Origin: Methanoculleus thermophilus
GTDB taxonomy: Archaea > Halobacteriota > Methanomicrobia > Methanomicrobiales > Methanoculleaceae
Direction: 5' to 3'
Length of the DNA stretch: 64,000 nucleotides
NCBI RefSeq assembly: GCF_001571405.1
Contig: NZ_BCNX01000004.1
Location: 186,001-250,000 of the forward strand
Under the pieces are notes generated by a model. The model made no database searches, was not told where the DNA came from, and saw nothing but the letters and a program-made list of their open reading frames with translations. Below, piece after piece: positions 16,377 to 24,366 of the stretch. The translations under genes were made by a program, and so were the position numbers. The stretch's first letter is position 1. The number at the start of each line of letters is the position of its first letter.

Positions 16377-17098
16377 TGAAGTTCTCCGAGACGATACGGA
16401 GATGGATGGGCTGGTGCCCGAACGCAGCAATGGTCGGCACCGGCAGGCGATATGCCGCGCCGGAGGGCGAGGTCGGTATGGCGACAGGAGGCGGCCGGGA
16501 GGTGGTGGAGGGTGCACTGGTGGACTACGGCCCAATCGGCACCCCGGGGAGGCTCTTCCTGCTGCTTGCCGGCGCCTCTCTCATCGGGATCCTCCTTGTT
16601 ACGGCTCCGGCAGCCCTCGTTACGGTTCCGACATTCATTATCCCTCCTGCAGGGAGGCTGTTCCTGCCGGCGATCGTTCTGGGCTACGCCGCCCTGGAGT
16701 TATACGGGGCCATACGAAGAGCCTGCATCGAGGTCGCTCGCGACGCCGTCGTCATCCAGCGGCCGCTCTTTTCGCCTATCGTCATTCCAAAGGATGCCAT
16801 CGTGAAGGCGGAGGTGAAGGAGAACCGACCTCCCCTCTCACCCCGGCTTCTCACGGCAGCGTTCACGGCGCTTTTCATATCGGCGGCCGGCAGTATATAC
16901 GCTGGATTTTCAGATCCATCTTCCATGCGGTTCATCTTCGGGCTTGCCGCCGCGATCTTCTTTCCGGTGCTCTTCTACCGCACCTACGTGCGGACCCGCT
17001 ACCTGCAGGTCCTGGTGATAACGACCACGAAGAAGAGGATTGCTGTGATCTACACGGACGATCCCAAACGGATAGCCCGAGTGCTGGAGGTTTCCTGA
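16373..17098 (+). CDS. DUF1673 family membrane protein (2 of 3)
   Basis: The 241-residue protein starts IRRWMGWCPNA, the strongest form of the DUF1673 N-terminal motif, followed by a soluble stretch with GRRYAAPEGEVG. Four membrane segments come as two pairs (residues about 58-100 and 155-195), with a soluble loop between that carries VVIQRPLFSPIVIPKDAI. The tail TDDPKRIARVLE is shared with the third copy. Start and stop overlap both neighbours by 4 bp or less, so the three are co-translated. It probably forms a complex with its paralogues in the membrane (inference). Confidence 0.75.
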   Translation: MMKFSETIRRWMGWCPNAAMVGTGRRYAAPEGEVGMATGGGREVVEGALVDYGPIGTPGRLFLLLAGASLIGILLVTAPAALVTVPTFIIPPAGRLFLPAIVLGYAALELYGAIRRACIEVARDAVVIQRPLFSPIVIPKDAIVKAEVKENRPPLSPRLLTAAFTALFISAAGSIYAGFSDPSSMRFIFGLAAAIFFPVLFYRTYVRTRYLQVLVITTTKKRIAVIYTDDPKRIARVLEVS

Positions 17099-17841
17099 TG
17101 ACGGTCTTTCTGGAGTATATCCGAAAGAAGCTCGGCTGGTGCCCGAACGCGGCAGCTGCCGGCACCGGTCGGCGGCGGTACGCCGCGCCGGACGGCGTGG
17201 TCGGGCTCGGGACGGCGGCAGACGGCAGTCGGGAGGTGGTGGAGGACGTGTTCGTGGAGTATACCAGTCCTCGCTTCTTTGTGCTGATGCCGTTTGCCGT
17301 CCTCGTTTTCCTCCTCCTCTTCGTGATATCCGTCCTGATCCCCTCCCTGTGGCCGGGGCTCATCTTTACCTTCATGGCTGTTTCCCTTCTGGCATGGACT
17401 GCATGGCGCATCTACTTCGATTCCTATCGAGCCGTGATAAAATTCTCCGGGAACTCCGTCATCGTCCGGAGACCGCGTTCCCGGCCCCTCGTCTTTGGAA
17501 AGGACACGGTAAGGTCGGTCGAGGTTAAGCGCCCCTACCTCTCCATACCCCGCTGGTTGTCCGCACTGCTCCTGGTACTCATGACTGCAGCGATATTCTT
17601 TGCCGGCGTAGGGAACTGGTTGATGTGCTATTTCGGCGACCAGGCCTTCAACCCCTATTTCGGCTTTCAGATTCTCCTGGCGGTCAGCTGGCTGGTGTTC
17701 ATGCTGGAGTTGCTCTATCGTGCCCTGGTCAGTCTGCGGTATCCCGGCCACGTCAGGGTGAGGCTCGAGCCCGCCGGGTTCCTCAACATCTACGCGGACG
17801 ACCCGGAGAGGGTTGCCGCGCTGCTCGACAGCCCGCGGTGA
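17098..17841 (+). CDS. DUF1673 family membrane protein (3 of 3)
   Basis: The 247-residue protein has the same plan as the preceding one: IRKKLGWCPNA start, GRRRYAAPDGVVG, two pairs of membrane helices (about 65-105 and 160-215), a middle loop with VIVRRPRSRPLVFGKDTV, and a tail ADDPERVAALL. It shares more with the second copy than with the first, so the second and third probably arose by a later duplication. The ATG shares its A with the preceding TGA. Role unknown; methanogens often carry several of these in a row. Confidence 0.75.
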   Translation: MTVFLEYIRKKLGWCPNAAAAGTGRRRYAAPDGVVGLGTAADGSREVVEDVFVEYTSPRFFVLMPFAVLVFLLLFVISVLIPSLWPGLIFTFMAVSLLAWTAWRIYFDSYRAVIKFSGNSVIVRRPRSRPLVFGKDTVRSVEVKRPYLSIPRWLSALLLVLMTAAIFFAGVGNWLMCYFGDQAFNPYFGFQILLAVSWLVFMLELLYRALVSLRYPGHVRVRLEPAGFLNIYADDPERVAALLDSPR

Positions 17842-17934
17842 CGGAGCATACCTTTTGAGGTGAACCGTCCAACATATGGAGCGACATCCGATGAAACTCC
17901 TGTACCCCAATCTCCACCCGACGGAGCAGCCGGC

Positions 17935-18744
17935 ATGACCGATAACACTCACTCCTCTCCCCCGCCGCTCATCGAGTTCAAAAACGTCAGCGTCGTCCGG
18001 GACGGCCACAGACTCCTCGACCGGGTTTCGCTCACGATCCGCGAGGGTGAGCATATCGCCATCCTCGGCCCGAACGGCGCCGGGAAATCGTCGCTCATCC
18101 GGGCGATCACCCGCGAGTACTACCCATCCTCGCCGGGCCCGGATACCGTCTTCCGGTTCCGGGGGCGGGACCGGTGGGACGCCTTTGACCTTCGGTCCCA
18201 CCTCGGGCTCGTCTCCGGAGACCTCCAGCAGACCTTCACCCGCCGGATATCTGGCCGCGAAGTCGTCCTCTCGGGGTTCTTCTCAAGCATCGGGCTCTTT
18301 TTCTCCCACAATGTCACCCCCGCGATGGAGCGAAAGGCCGATGAGATCCTCGAGTTCCTCGAGGTCGCGCACCTCGCCGACCGCCCTATGACCGAGATCT
18401 CCACAGGCGAGGCCCGCCGGCTCCTGATCGGGAGAGCGCTCGTCCACGACCCCGGCACGCTCGTCCTCGACGAGCCCACGAACAGCCTCGACCTCCACGC
18501 GCTCCACACGCTCCGAAAGACCCTCCGAAAGATTGCACAATCGGGGACCGGGATCATCCTCGTGACCCACAACCTCCACGACATTATCCCCGAGATCTCC
18601 CGGGTCGTCCTGATGCGGGACGGCGCCGTCCGGAAAGACGGCCCGAAGGCCGAAGTCCTGACCAGTGAAGCCATCGGCGCCCTCTTCCGCGTCCCGGTCC
18701 GCGTCCGCGAGGAGGACGGCTACTACTATGCGACGGGCTACTGA
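17935..18744 (+). CDS. Orphan ABC transporter ATP-binding protein
   Basis: A 269-residue ATPase with Walker A GPNGAGKSS, signature ISTGEARR in place of the usual LSGGQ, Walker B LVLDEPT and the switch His in LVTHN. Residues about 85-125 insert an RGRDRWDAFDL stretch typical of the ModF/YlmA branch of soluble ABC ATPases. No permease or binding protein is nearby, so it may work with a distant transporter or not in transport at all. I start at ATG 17935, with GGAG 8 nt upstream; an upstream GTG at 17860 would add 25 residues of low-complexity sequence. Confidence 0.82.
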   Translation: MTDNTHSSPPPLIEFKNVSVVRDGHRLLDRVSLTIREGEHIAILGPNGAGKSSLIRAITREYYPSSPGPDTVFRFRGRDRWDAFDLRSHLGLVSGDLQQTFTRRISGREVVLSGFFSSIGLFFSHNVTPAMERKADEILEFLEVAHLADRPMTEISTGEARRLLIGRALVHDPGTLVLDEPTNSLDLHALHTLRKTLRKIAQSGTGIILVTHNLHDIIPEISRVVLMRDGAVRKDGPKAEVLTSEAIGALFRVPVRVREEDGYYYATGY

Positions 18745-18862
18745 ACGGCCCCTCAACCTTGCTTTTTCCGATCGGCATAACACTTAAGTCCGGTGACGAT
18801 CTCTCCCGCCGCTCATACCCCTGCCGCGGAGGTGCCGGGGGACCTGAGAGGGGAGAGATGAA

Positions 18863-19879
18863 ATGGTCGAGATAGGCTACAAACTTTTCACCGAGGCGCA
18901 CAGCGCGCCCGAACTGGTCAAGAACGCAAGACTCGCCGAAGACGCCGGGTTCTCGTTTGTGAGCATCAGCGACCACTACCTCCCGTGGATCTCAAACCAC
19001 GGGCATGCGGGGTTTGCCTGGTGTATCCTCGGCGCGGTCTCGCAGGCCACCTCGCGGGTCAGGGTCGCCACCGGCGTGACCTGTCCGTTGGTGCGCTACC
19101 ACCCGGCGATCGTCGCACAGGCCGCCGCAACCGCCGCCACGATGATGCCGGGAAGGTTCGAGCTCGGGCTCGGGACGGGGGAGAACTTAAACGAACATGT
19201 CACCGGGGGCATCTTTCCTATATCCGAGCAGTTGCGCCTGGATATGCTTCGAGAAGCAGTGAAGATCATCAGGACGCTCTGGAAGGGAGAGATGCAGGAC
19301 TACTACGGCATCTACTACACCGTCGATAACGCGCGGATCTACGAACTGCCGCAAGAGCTTCCAGAGATCCGCATCTCGGCGGAAGGCCCGATGGCAGCTG
19401 AGGTGGCCGGCGAGATCGGGGACGCGCTCATCCACTTCGAGCAAAAGCCAGAGGAGGTGATCGAGACGTTCCGTGCATCGGGCGGCGAAGGAAAATCATG
19501 CATGATCGAGACCGTGGTCTGCTACGGCAGGAGTGAGGAGGAGGCGAAGCGCACGGCGTACGAGTGGTTCCCCGTCGCTGCAAACAAGGGTGAACTGAAC
19601 TGGGTCGTCCCCACCCCGACGCATTTTGAGCAGATGCAGCAGATGGTGACGCCTGAGGATGTCGCAAAGACTGTCCTCTGCGGGCCAGACCCGGAGAAGA
19701 TCATAGAGAAGGTGGGCAAATTTGTCGATATGGGTTACGACAGCGTCCTGATCCACCAGGTCGGCCCCGAGCAGGAGGCGTTCATCAATCTTGCGCACGA
19801 CGTCATCCTGCCCGAGTTCGGGATCAGGCCCCCGCGGCCAGAGGCCACAGGGAGGATGGTCCCCGGTCCGGCGAGGTGA
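18863..19879 (+). CDS. F420-dependent LLM-class oxidoreductase (G6PDH-like subfamily)
   Basis: A 338-residue TIM-barrel protein. It has EIGYKLFTEAHS at the start, SISDHYLPW, ATGVTCP and GLGTGENLNEH, which match the F420-dependent glucose-6-phosphate dehydrogenase-like subfamily of luciferase-like monooxygenase folds. Coenzyme F420 would bind at the C-terminal end of the barrel; the substrate of archaeal members is often an alcohol or sugar but is unknown here. The ATG follows GGGGAGAGATGAA. A TATA-like CACTTAAG at 18780-18787 precedes it. It ends 20 nt before a T-run. Confidence 0.85.
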   Translation: MVEIGYKLFTEAHSAPELVKNARLAEDAGFSFVSISDHYLPWISNHGHAGFAWCILGAVSQATSRVRVATGVTCPLVRYHPAIVAQAAATAATMMPGRFELGLGTGENLNEHVTGGIFPISEQLRLDMLREAVKIIRTLWKGEMQDYYGIYYTVDNARIYELPQELPEIRISAEGPMAAEVAGEIGDALIHFEQKPEEVIETFRASGGEGKSCMIETVVCYGRSEEEAKRTAYEWFPVAANKGELNWVVPTPTHFEQMQQMVTPEDVAKTVLCGPDPEKIIEKVGKFVDMGYDSVLIHQVGPEQEAFINLAHDVILPEFGIRPPRPEATGRMVPGPAR

Positions 19880-19900
19880 GGGGAGGACGCCAGATACCTC

Positions 19901-19907
19901 TTTTTTT
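19901..19907 (+). terminator. T-run terminator after F420 enzyme gene
   Basis: Seven T residues about 20 nt after the stop codon, no hairpin. Confidence 0.45.
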
Positions 19908-19948
19908 GGCTCCATAGAGCCTCTTTCGTGCGAGACCGGAGCGTCGAC

Positions 19949-19959
19949 CTATACATTTA
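19949..19959 (+). promoter_or_regulatory. TATA box of glycosidase-fold protein gene
   Basis: CTATACATTTA is centred about 35 nt before ATG 19989, giving a leader of 10 nt or less, and argues against the earlier ATG at 19959, which lies within the box itself. Confidence 0.5.
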
Positions 19960-19988
19960 TGAAGCCGGTGCCGCATCCCGTTCCCGGG

Positions 19989-21119
19989 ATGACAGAGGAT
20001 GCCAGTACCACAGCCGCCCGCGACCTCATGGCGGAGTTCGCCGACCTGACCGGGCTTGACCCGCCCCGAGCCCACCCGCGCCGCTATCTCTGGACGGATG
20101 CCTATGCGGTCTGCAACTACCTCGAACTCTTCCGCCGGACGGGTGACGAAGACTATCGCGACCTCGCCCTCCGCCTCGTCGACCAGGTGCACCACACCCT
20201 CGGCCGGCATCGCGACGACGATTCGCGGACCGGCTGGATCAGCGGTCTATCCGAGGAGGAGGGGGAGGCTCACCCGACCCGGGGAGGTCTTCGGATTGGA
20301 AAACCGCTCCCCGAGCGGAGGCTGGATGAACCGTTCGATGAGCAACTCGAGTGGGAGCGGGACGGGCAGTACTACCACTACCTCACCAAGTGGATGCACG
20401 CGCTCAACCGGACAAGCAGGGTGACCGGGGATCCGGTCTATCTTTCGTGGGCGGTGGACCTCGCAAAGGCCGCCCACGCCGCGTTCACATACACCCCTTC
20501 CTCCGGCGGCAAAAGGATGTACTGGAAGATGAGTATCGACCTCTCCCGGCCGCTCGTACCTTCAATGGGCCTGCACGACCCCCTCGATGGGTTCGTCACC
20601 TACAGCGAACTCCAGGCGGCCGCCGGGGGGACCGAACTTGCGACCGAGATCGCCGATATGGCCCGTCTCTGCCGGGCAGGGGTCCCTGCCATCGACGACC
20701 CGCTCGGGATCGGCGGGCTTCTGTTTGACTCCGTAAGGATCGTCCAGATCGCAAGCCAGAACGTATCTGCATACGAAGAACTGCTCGCGTCCATCCTCGA
20801 CGCAGCCCTCGTGGGCCTTGCACGATTTGCCGGGAGCGGGACGCTCCGCAATCCTCCCGAATACCGCCTGGCCTTCCGTGAACTCGGGCTCTCGATCGGT
20901 CTACGGGGGATGGAGGTCATCGTCGAGCGGGTCCGGAAGAACCCGGCCCTCGCCCGGCGAGCGGAGGGTCTTGTACGGTATGTGCCGCTCGCCGCTGCGA
21001 TCGAGCGCTTCTGGATGGATCCGAACAACCAGAAGGCCGGCACCTGGACCGGAAATCGGGAGATCAATATGGTGATGCTTGCTACCAGCCTCGCTCCCGG
21101 GGAGTTCCTGACTGTTTGA
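19989..21119 (+). CDS. Six-hairpin (alpha/alpha) glycosidase-fold protein
   Basis: The 376-residue soluble protein is rich in paired helices with Trp/Tyr/Asp motifs (LWTDAYAVCNYLELFRR, YYHYLTKWMHALNR, GLHDPLDGFVTY), which matches the helical (alpha/alpha)6-barrel repeats of AGE-epimerase and GH-type enzymes. I see no signal peptide. No catalytic pair can be assigned with certainty; the Asp in GLHDPLDG and Glu in EWERDGQYYH are candidates. Relatives in methanogens are annotated as hypothetical. Monocistronic and close to leaderless, between two F420-type redox genes. Confidence 0.55.
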   Translation: MTEDASTTAARDLMAEFADLTGLDPPRAHPRRYLWTDAYAVCNYLELFRRTGDEDYRDLALRLVDQVHHTLGRHRDDDSRTGWISGLSEEEGEAHPTRGGLRIGKPLPERRLDEPFDEQLEWERDGQYYHYLTKWMHALNRTSRVTGDPVYLSWAVDLAKAAHAAFTYTPSSGGKRMYWKMSIDLSRPLVPSMGLHDPLDGFVTYSELQAAAGGTELATEIADMARLCRAGVPAIDDPLGIGGLLFDSVRIVQIASQNVSAYEELLASILDAALVGLARFAGSGTLRNPPEYRLAFRELGLSIGLRGMEVIVERVRKNPALARRAEGLVRYVPLAAAIERFWMDPNNQKAGTWTGNREINMVMLATSLAPGEFLTV

Positions 21120-21206
21120 GGAGAATCTCGAACGGTCTCAGAACCGGTCAGGAGTCGCGGGGCGGTGAGGAGGTATCCTCTGCAGGTGTCTTCTCCCACC
21201 CATACG

Positions 21207-21216
21207 TTTTTTAAGC
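21207..21216 (+). promoter_or_regulatory. TATA-like element of flavin-reductase-fold gene
   Basis: TTTTTTAAGC lies about 40 nt before ATG 21254; the resulting leader of about 20 nt would carry the GGGG site at 21243-21246. Confidence 0.4.
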
Positions 21217-21253
21217 AGAGATGATGAGGCTGGATTCAAACTGGGGAATGATC

Positions 21254-21673
21254 ATGCCAGCCAGGTTAATTGATTACTTCAACAAGCAGCCAAGGATCGG
21301 TCTGCTCAGCACCGCGAATAAGGAGGGGAAGGTCGATGCAGCTGTCTTTGGCTCGCCGATGATGACTGATGAAAAGACTGTTGTCATGGGGCTTGGGCAG
21401 AATCGCACGTTCGCGTATCTGCAGGAGAATCCAAACGCCGTCTACACGATTGTGGAGGCGGGAGAGACGATAATGGACTGGAAAGGGCTCCGGGTCTATC
21501 TGAAGATGAAGGACTACGCGACATCGGGGGAGACGCTGGAGACCTATCGAAGACAGATCGCACAGGTTGCGGGTGAAGATGCGGCAGCGATGATCCACGC
21601 TACGGTGACGTTTGAGGTCACCGAAGTGCGCCCCCTCATCGATATGGGCCAGGGCTGGGAGAAGTCTATCTGA
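21254..21673 (+). CDS. Pyridoxamine 5'-phosphate oxidase-like flavin/F420-binding protein
   Basis: The 139-residue single-domain split barrel has IGLLSTANKEGKVDAAVFG at the start, PMMTDEKTVVMGLGQNRTFAYLQENP in the middle and VYLKMKDYA, the layout of the PNPOx-like superfamily, whose archaeal members bind FMN or F420. True pyridoxine synthesis is unlikely because the PLP-binding residues are absent. ATG 21254 is chosen over 21221 because it follows a GGGGA site at a proper distance and begins the fold directly (MPARLIDYF). Single gene, own promoter. Confidence 0.78.
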   Translation: MPARLIDYFNKQPRIGLLSTANKEGKVDAAVFGSPMMTDEKTVVMGLGQNRTFAYLQENPNAVYTIVEAGETIMDWKGLRVYLKMKDYATSGETLETYRRQIAQVAGEDAAAMIHATVTFEVTEVRPLIDMGQGWEKSI

Positions 21674-21913
21674 TCGTGAATGTTCGTGAGCGGGTTCTCC
21701 CGCTCTGCTCTCAATAATCCTGGATATCCATCGCATCAAGACAGAGAGGTCTCCTGGATGTCTTCCATCGGGTCTTCATACGTGGAACAAGGCTGAGGAC
21801 CATAGGGCAACAACATACTAGGCTGTTCGTGAGTGCTACACCCTCGGCCACCTCATATTGATCGAGAGGAACGAGTTTTCTGTCTCCACGTTTCGACGGA
21901 CCATCCAGACGTA

Positions 21914-22562
21914 GAGCCGTTACTGGTGACCAAGTAGGATTGGGCCGGGGCATCGTTGATGTCGCGGTCTGCTCCGATAACACATTTTCCACCTCCAGGC
22001 GCCTCAAAAATGCGCGAGCACAGTACGCGCACCTTCGTACGGCGTTGAAGTCAAAAGGCACCCGGTCGGCAAAGTGGAAACTTCGCACGATCTCTCGCCG
22101 GGAAAGATGGTTTGCGACCGATACCCGGCATTGAATCTCGGAGCAACTTGTCACTTTGGATTACACGATCTTCGCTCTGGATGATTTGAGCAAGATTCGG
22201 TTTGGAAGCGACGCAGCAGGTCGTTCAACTGGAAATTGAACTCCTGGGCACTCTCCAAACTCGAACAATTTATCCGGTATAAAGCCAAGACTCTTGGTAA
22301 GAGCGTTGTTCCTGTCGATGCCCTATAGACTTCGTAGAAGTGCTCCGTGTGCGGACATACCTCTAAAGGAGGTCGGGATGGTTCGTCGTTCCGATACCGG
22401 AGATGTGGGTTTCAACTCCACGCTGATCTCAATGCTGCTCGTAACAATCGCTCAAGCCGGCATATCCGGTTTGAGTGGGCTGCCCGTCAACCAGCCGAAT
22501 GTAGCGCGTCTCTGACACGGTTACAAGCCCCGGCCAACAGGCGCAGGGTTGTTGACAACTGA
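21914..22562 (+). pseudogene. Decayed IS200/IS605-type TnpB gene
   Basis: Pieces of TnpB are readable in several frames in the right order: EPLLVT, then after a frameshift VDVAVCSDNTFSTSRRLKN and KSKGTRSAKWKL, then a stop, the ALDDLSKIR block, NSWALSKLEQF, a stop-broken PVDAL, and finally CSVCGH...CGFQLHADLNAARN. These are the RuvC and zinc-ribbon regions of TnpB. The first RuvC Asp is Gly (GLGRG), one zinc Cys is lost (FRYRRCGF) and there are at least three frame breaks, so it cannot make an active nuclease. The N-terminal third is gone or unrecognisable (21690-21910), and no TnpA or intact ends were found. Confidence 0.85.
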
Positions 22563-22582
22563 TTGATCAAGGTGAATGTTAC

Positions 22583-23260
22583 ATGACTACAATTGGAGTG
22601 ATCGGTGGAACGGGGGGTCAGGGGTTCGGAATCGCCCTCCGGTTTGCACAGGTGGGAGAGAACGTCATCATCGGATCCCGGACGATTGACAAAGCCTTGG
22701 CCGCCGTGGAGAAGGCAAAGGAACTCCTTGGCGATATCCCGAACATCCAGGCCGCGACAAACCCCGAAGCGGCGAAAGCCGCCGACGTCCTGGTCCTCAC
22801 GGTGCCGCTCGCGGCCCAGAGGGATATCCTGCTCTCGATCAAGGAGGGTGCAGCCGGGAAACCGCTTCTGGACGCTACGGGGCCGCTGGAGTCCTGCATC
22901 GGCGGGTCGGCGACGAGGTACATCGACCTCCCGGAGGGCTCGGCCGCGGAGCGGTCCCAGTCGATCCTGCCGGATGCGAAGGTGATCTGCGCCTTCAACA
23001 CCATCTCCCAGAGTTGGTGGCTGCAGCTCGACGAGCCGATCGACTGCGACTGCCTCATTTCCGGCAACGACGAGGATGCCAAGGCGTTCGTGACGCCGCT
23101 CATCGAGAAGATCCCGGGCATAAAAGTCGTCGACTGCGGCAAACTTGAGCGGGCCCGGATCATCGAGAAGATCACCCCGCTTCTGATTGGCTTGAACATC
23201 AAGAATAAGTGCCAGTTCGGCGGCATCCGGATCACCGGCCTCGACAAAGGCCGAGCCTAG
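22583..23260 (+). CDS. npdG: F420H2:NADP+ oxidoreductase
   Basis: A 225-residue Rossmann protein of normal Fno length. It has GVIGGTGGQGFGIALRF for NADP binding, then VIIGSR, the VLTVPLAAQ strand and the late CQFGGIRITGL tail of the F420-dependent NADP reductase family. It passes hydride between F420H2 and NADP+, the main route to NADPH in many methanogens. It starts directly after the TnpB remnant, whose insertion or decay left its promoter region short; an AAGGTGA site precedes the ATG. A truncated dehydrogenase follows. Confidence 0.92.
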   Translation: MTTIGVIGGTGGQGFGIALRFAQVGENVIIGSRTIDKALAAVEKAKELLGDIPNIQAATNPEAAKAADVLVLTVPLAAQRDILLSIKEGAAGKPLLDATGPLESCIGGSATRYIDLPEGSAAERSQSILPDAKVICAFNTISQSWWLQLDEPIDCDCLISGNDEDAKAFVTPLIEKIPGIKVVDCGKLERARIIEKITPLLIGLNIKNKCQFGGIRITGLDKGRA

Positions 23261-23278
23261 AGAATGGAGTAACCGTCA

Positions 23279-23386
23279 TTGGGAATACTTGATGGAAAAG
23301 TCGTAATTGCGACCGGAGCGAGCTCCGGGATGGGTGCGGCTCGCTCGAAACAACTCTGTCTCTTTTTGATCACACTCACCCGGTGA
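23279..23386 (+). pseudogene. N-terminal stump of a short-chain dehydrogenase
   Basis: From TTG 23279 the frame reads GILDGKVVIATGASSGMGAA, the glycine-rich NAD(P)-binding start of an SDR enzyme with TGxxxGMG, then loses similarity after about 24 codons and stops at 23386. The rest of the gene is missing; the next recognisable sequence is the 3' end of pfkA on the other strand. The loss appears to be a deletion at about 23350. Confidence 0.7.
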
Positions 23387-23394
23387 GCTCCTGT

Positions 23395-24366
23395 CTACTC
23401 CGAGAGAAACGGGAATATCCGCCATAAGTCCTCATCGAGCGGCTTCTTCCTCTGCCAGGTCTCCTCAAGCGGTGTGTATGCAAGGTCTCCCCCGATCTCT
23501 CCCACCATGCACCCGCTCCGCCCCTCGAGCAGCGCCTCGACGGCGGCGACACCGAGGAGACTCCCGAGCACCCGGTCACGCAGCGTCGGCGGCCCGCCCC
23601 GCTGGAGGTGACCGAGGACAACGACCCGGGTATCGAAGTTGAGGCGCTCACCGATCTGGCGGGCAATCTCAAAGGAGATCCCCGGGGTCTTTCCCTCCGC
23701 CACCACGACGATCGCGCTCTTCTTCCCGATAGTAAACCCTCTGCGTATGCGCTCGCTTATCCGGTCGATCGAGACCTCTTCCTCGGGGATGACGAGTTCT
23801 TCGGCACCTCCGGCGATACCGCTCTCGAGCGCCAAAAACCCCGCCGTGCGCCCCATCACCTCGATGAAGAAGATGCGCTCATGGGACCGGGCCGTGTCGC
23901 GGATGCGGTCTATCGCCTCGACCGCGCAGTTTGCGGCGGTATCGAACCCGATACAGTAGTCGGTTCCGTAAATGTCGTTATCGATGCTCCCCGGCACACC
24001 GATGAGTGCTGCCGGGTCCGTCTCGGCCGCAAGCAGGCTTGCACCGTGAAACGTCCCCTCCCCTCCGATCAGGATGATGCCGTCGAGACCCATCTTCTCG
24101 ATGGACGCTGCCGCTTTAAGCCGCCCGTCCTTTGTGTAAAACTCGCTGTTCCGCGAGGTCTCAAGGATTGTGCCGCCCAGATGAATGGTATTTCTGATCG
24201 CCGTCCGGTCGAGCGGCACTGCGTCGCCGTCGATGAGCCCGGTATATCCCCGGCGTATCCCGAAGACCGAGAGGTTGTGTGCGAGCGCTGTGCGCACCGC
24301 CGCCCGTATACAGGCGTTCATACCCGGAGCGTCACCGCCGCTGGTGAGAATCCCGATCCGCTTCAT
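23395..24366 (-). CDS. pfkA: Bacterial-type ATP-dependent 6-phosphofructokinase
   Basis: A 323-residue PfkA of standard length with GILTSGGDAPGMNA, the GGEGTFHGA loop, PGSIDNDI with the catalytic Asp, MGRTAGFLA and LGHLQRGGPPT. The Gly after GGE and the Gly of PGSIDND predict ATP rather than PPi as donor. One point is odd: the metal-binding Asp in GGDGS is Glu here. It phosphorylates fructose 6-phosphate. It overlaps the pgk stop by 4 bp and shares its strand, so pgk and pfkA form an operon. Methanogens usually use ADP-dependent kinases, so acquisition from bacteria is likely. Confidence 0.9.
   Translation of the reverse strand: MKRIGILTSGGDAPGMNACIRAAVRTALAHNLSVFGIRRGYTGLIDGDAVPLDRTAIRNTIHLGGTILETSRNSEFYTKDGRLKAAASIEKMGLDGIILIGGEGTFHGASLLAAETDPAALIGVPGSIDNDIYGTDYCIGFDTAANCAVEAIDRIRDTARSHERIFFIEVMGRTAGFLALESGIAGGAEELVIPEEEVSIDRISERIRRGFTIGKKSAIVVVAEGKTPGISFEIARQIGERLNFDTRVVVLGHLQRGGPPTLRDRVLGSLLGVAAVEALLEGRSGCMVGEIGGDLAYTPLEETWQRKKPLDEDLWRIFPFLSE

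Noticed and set aside
17050-18201. 383-codon minus-strand frame
   Set aside because: It is antisense to the third DUF1673 gene and the ABC ATPase, both with clear motifs; a shadow of GC-rich codons.
24000-24200. PPi-dependent type of pfkA
   Set aside because: The residue after GGE is Gly and the residue before SIDND is Gly; PPi-dependent enzymes have Asp and Lys there.
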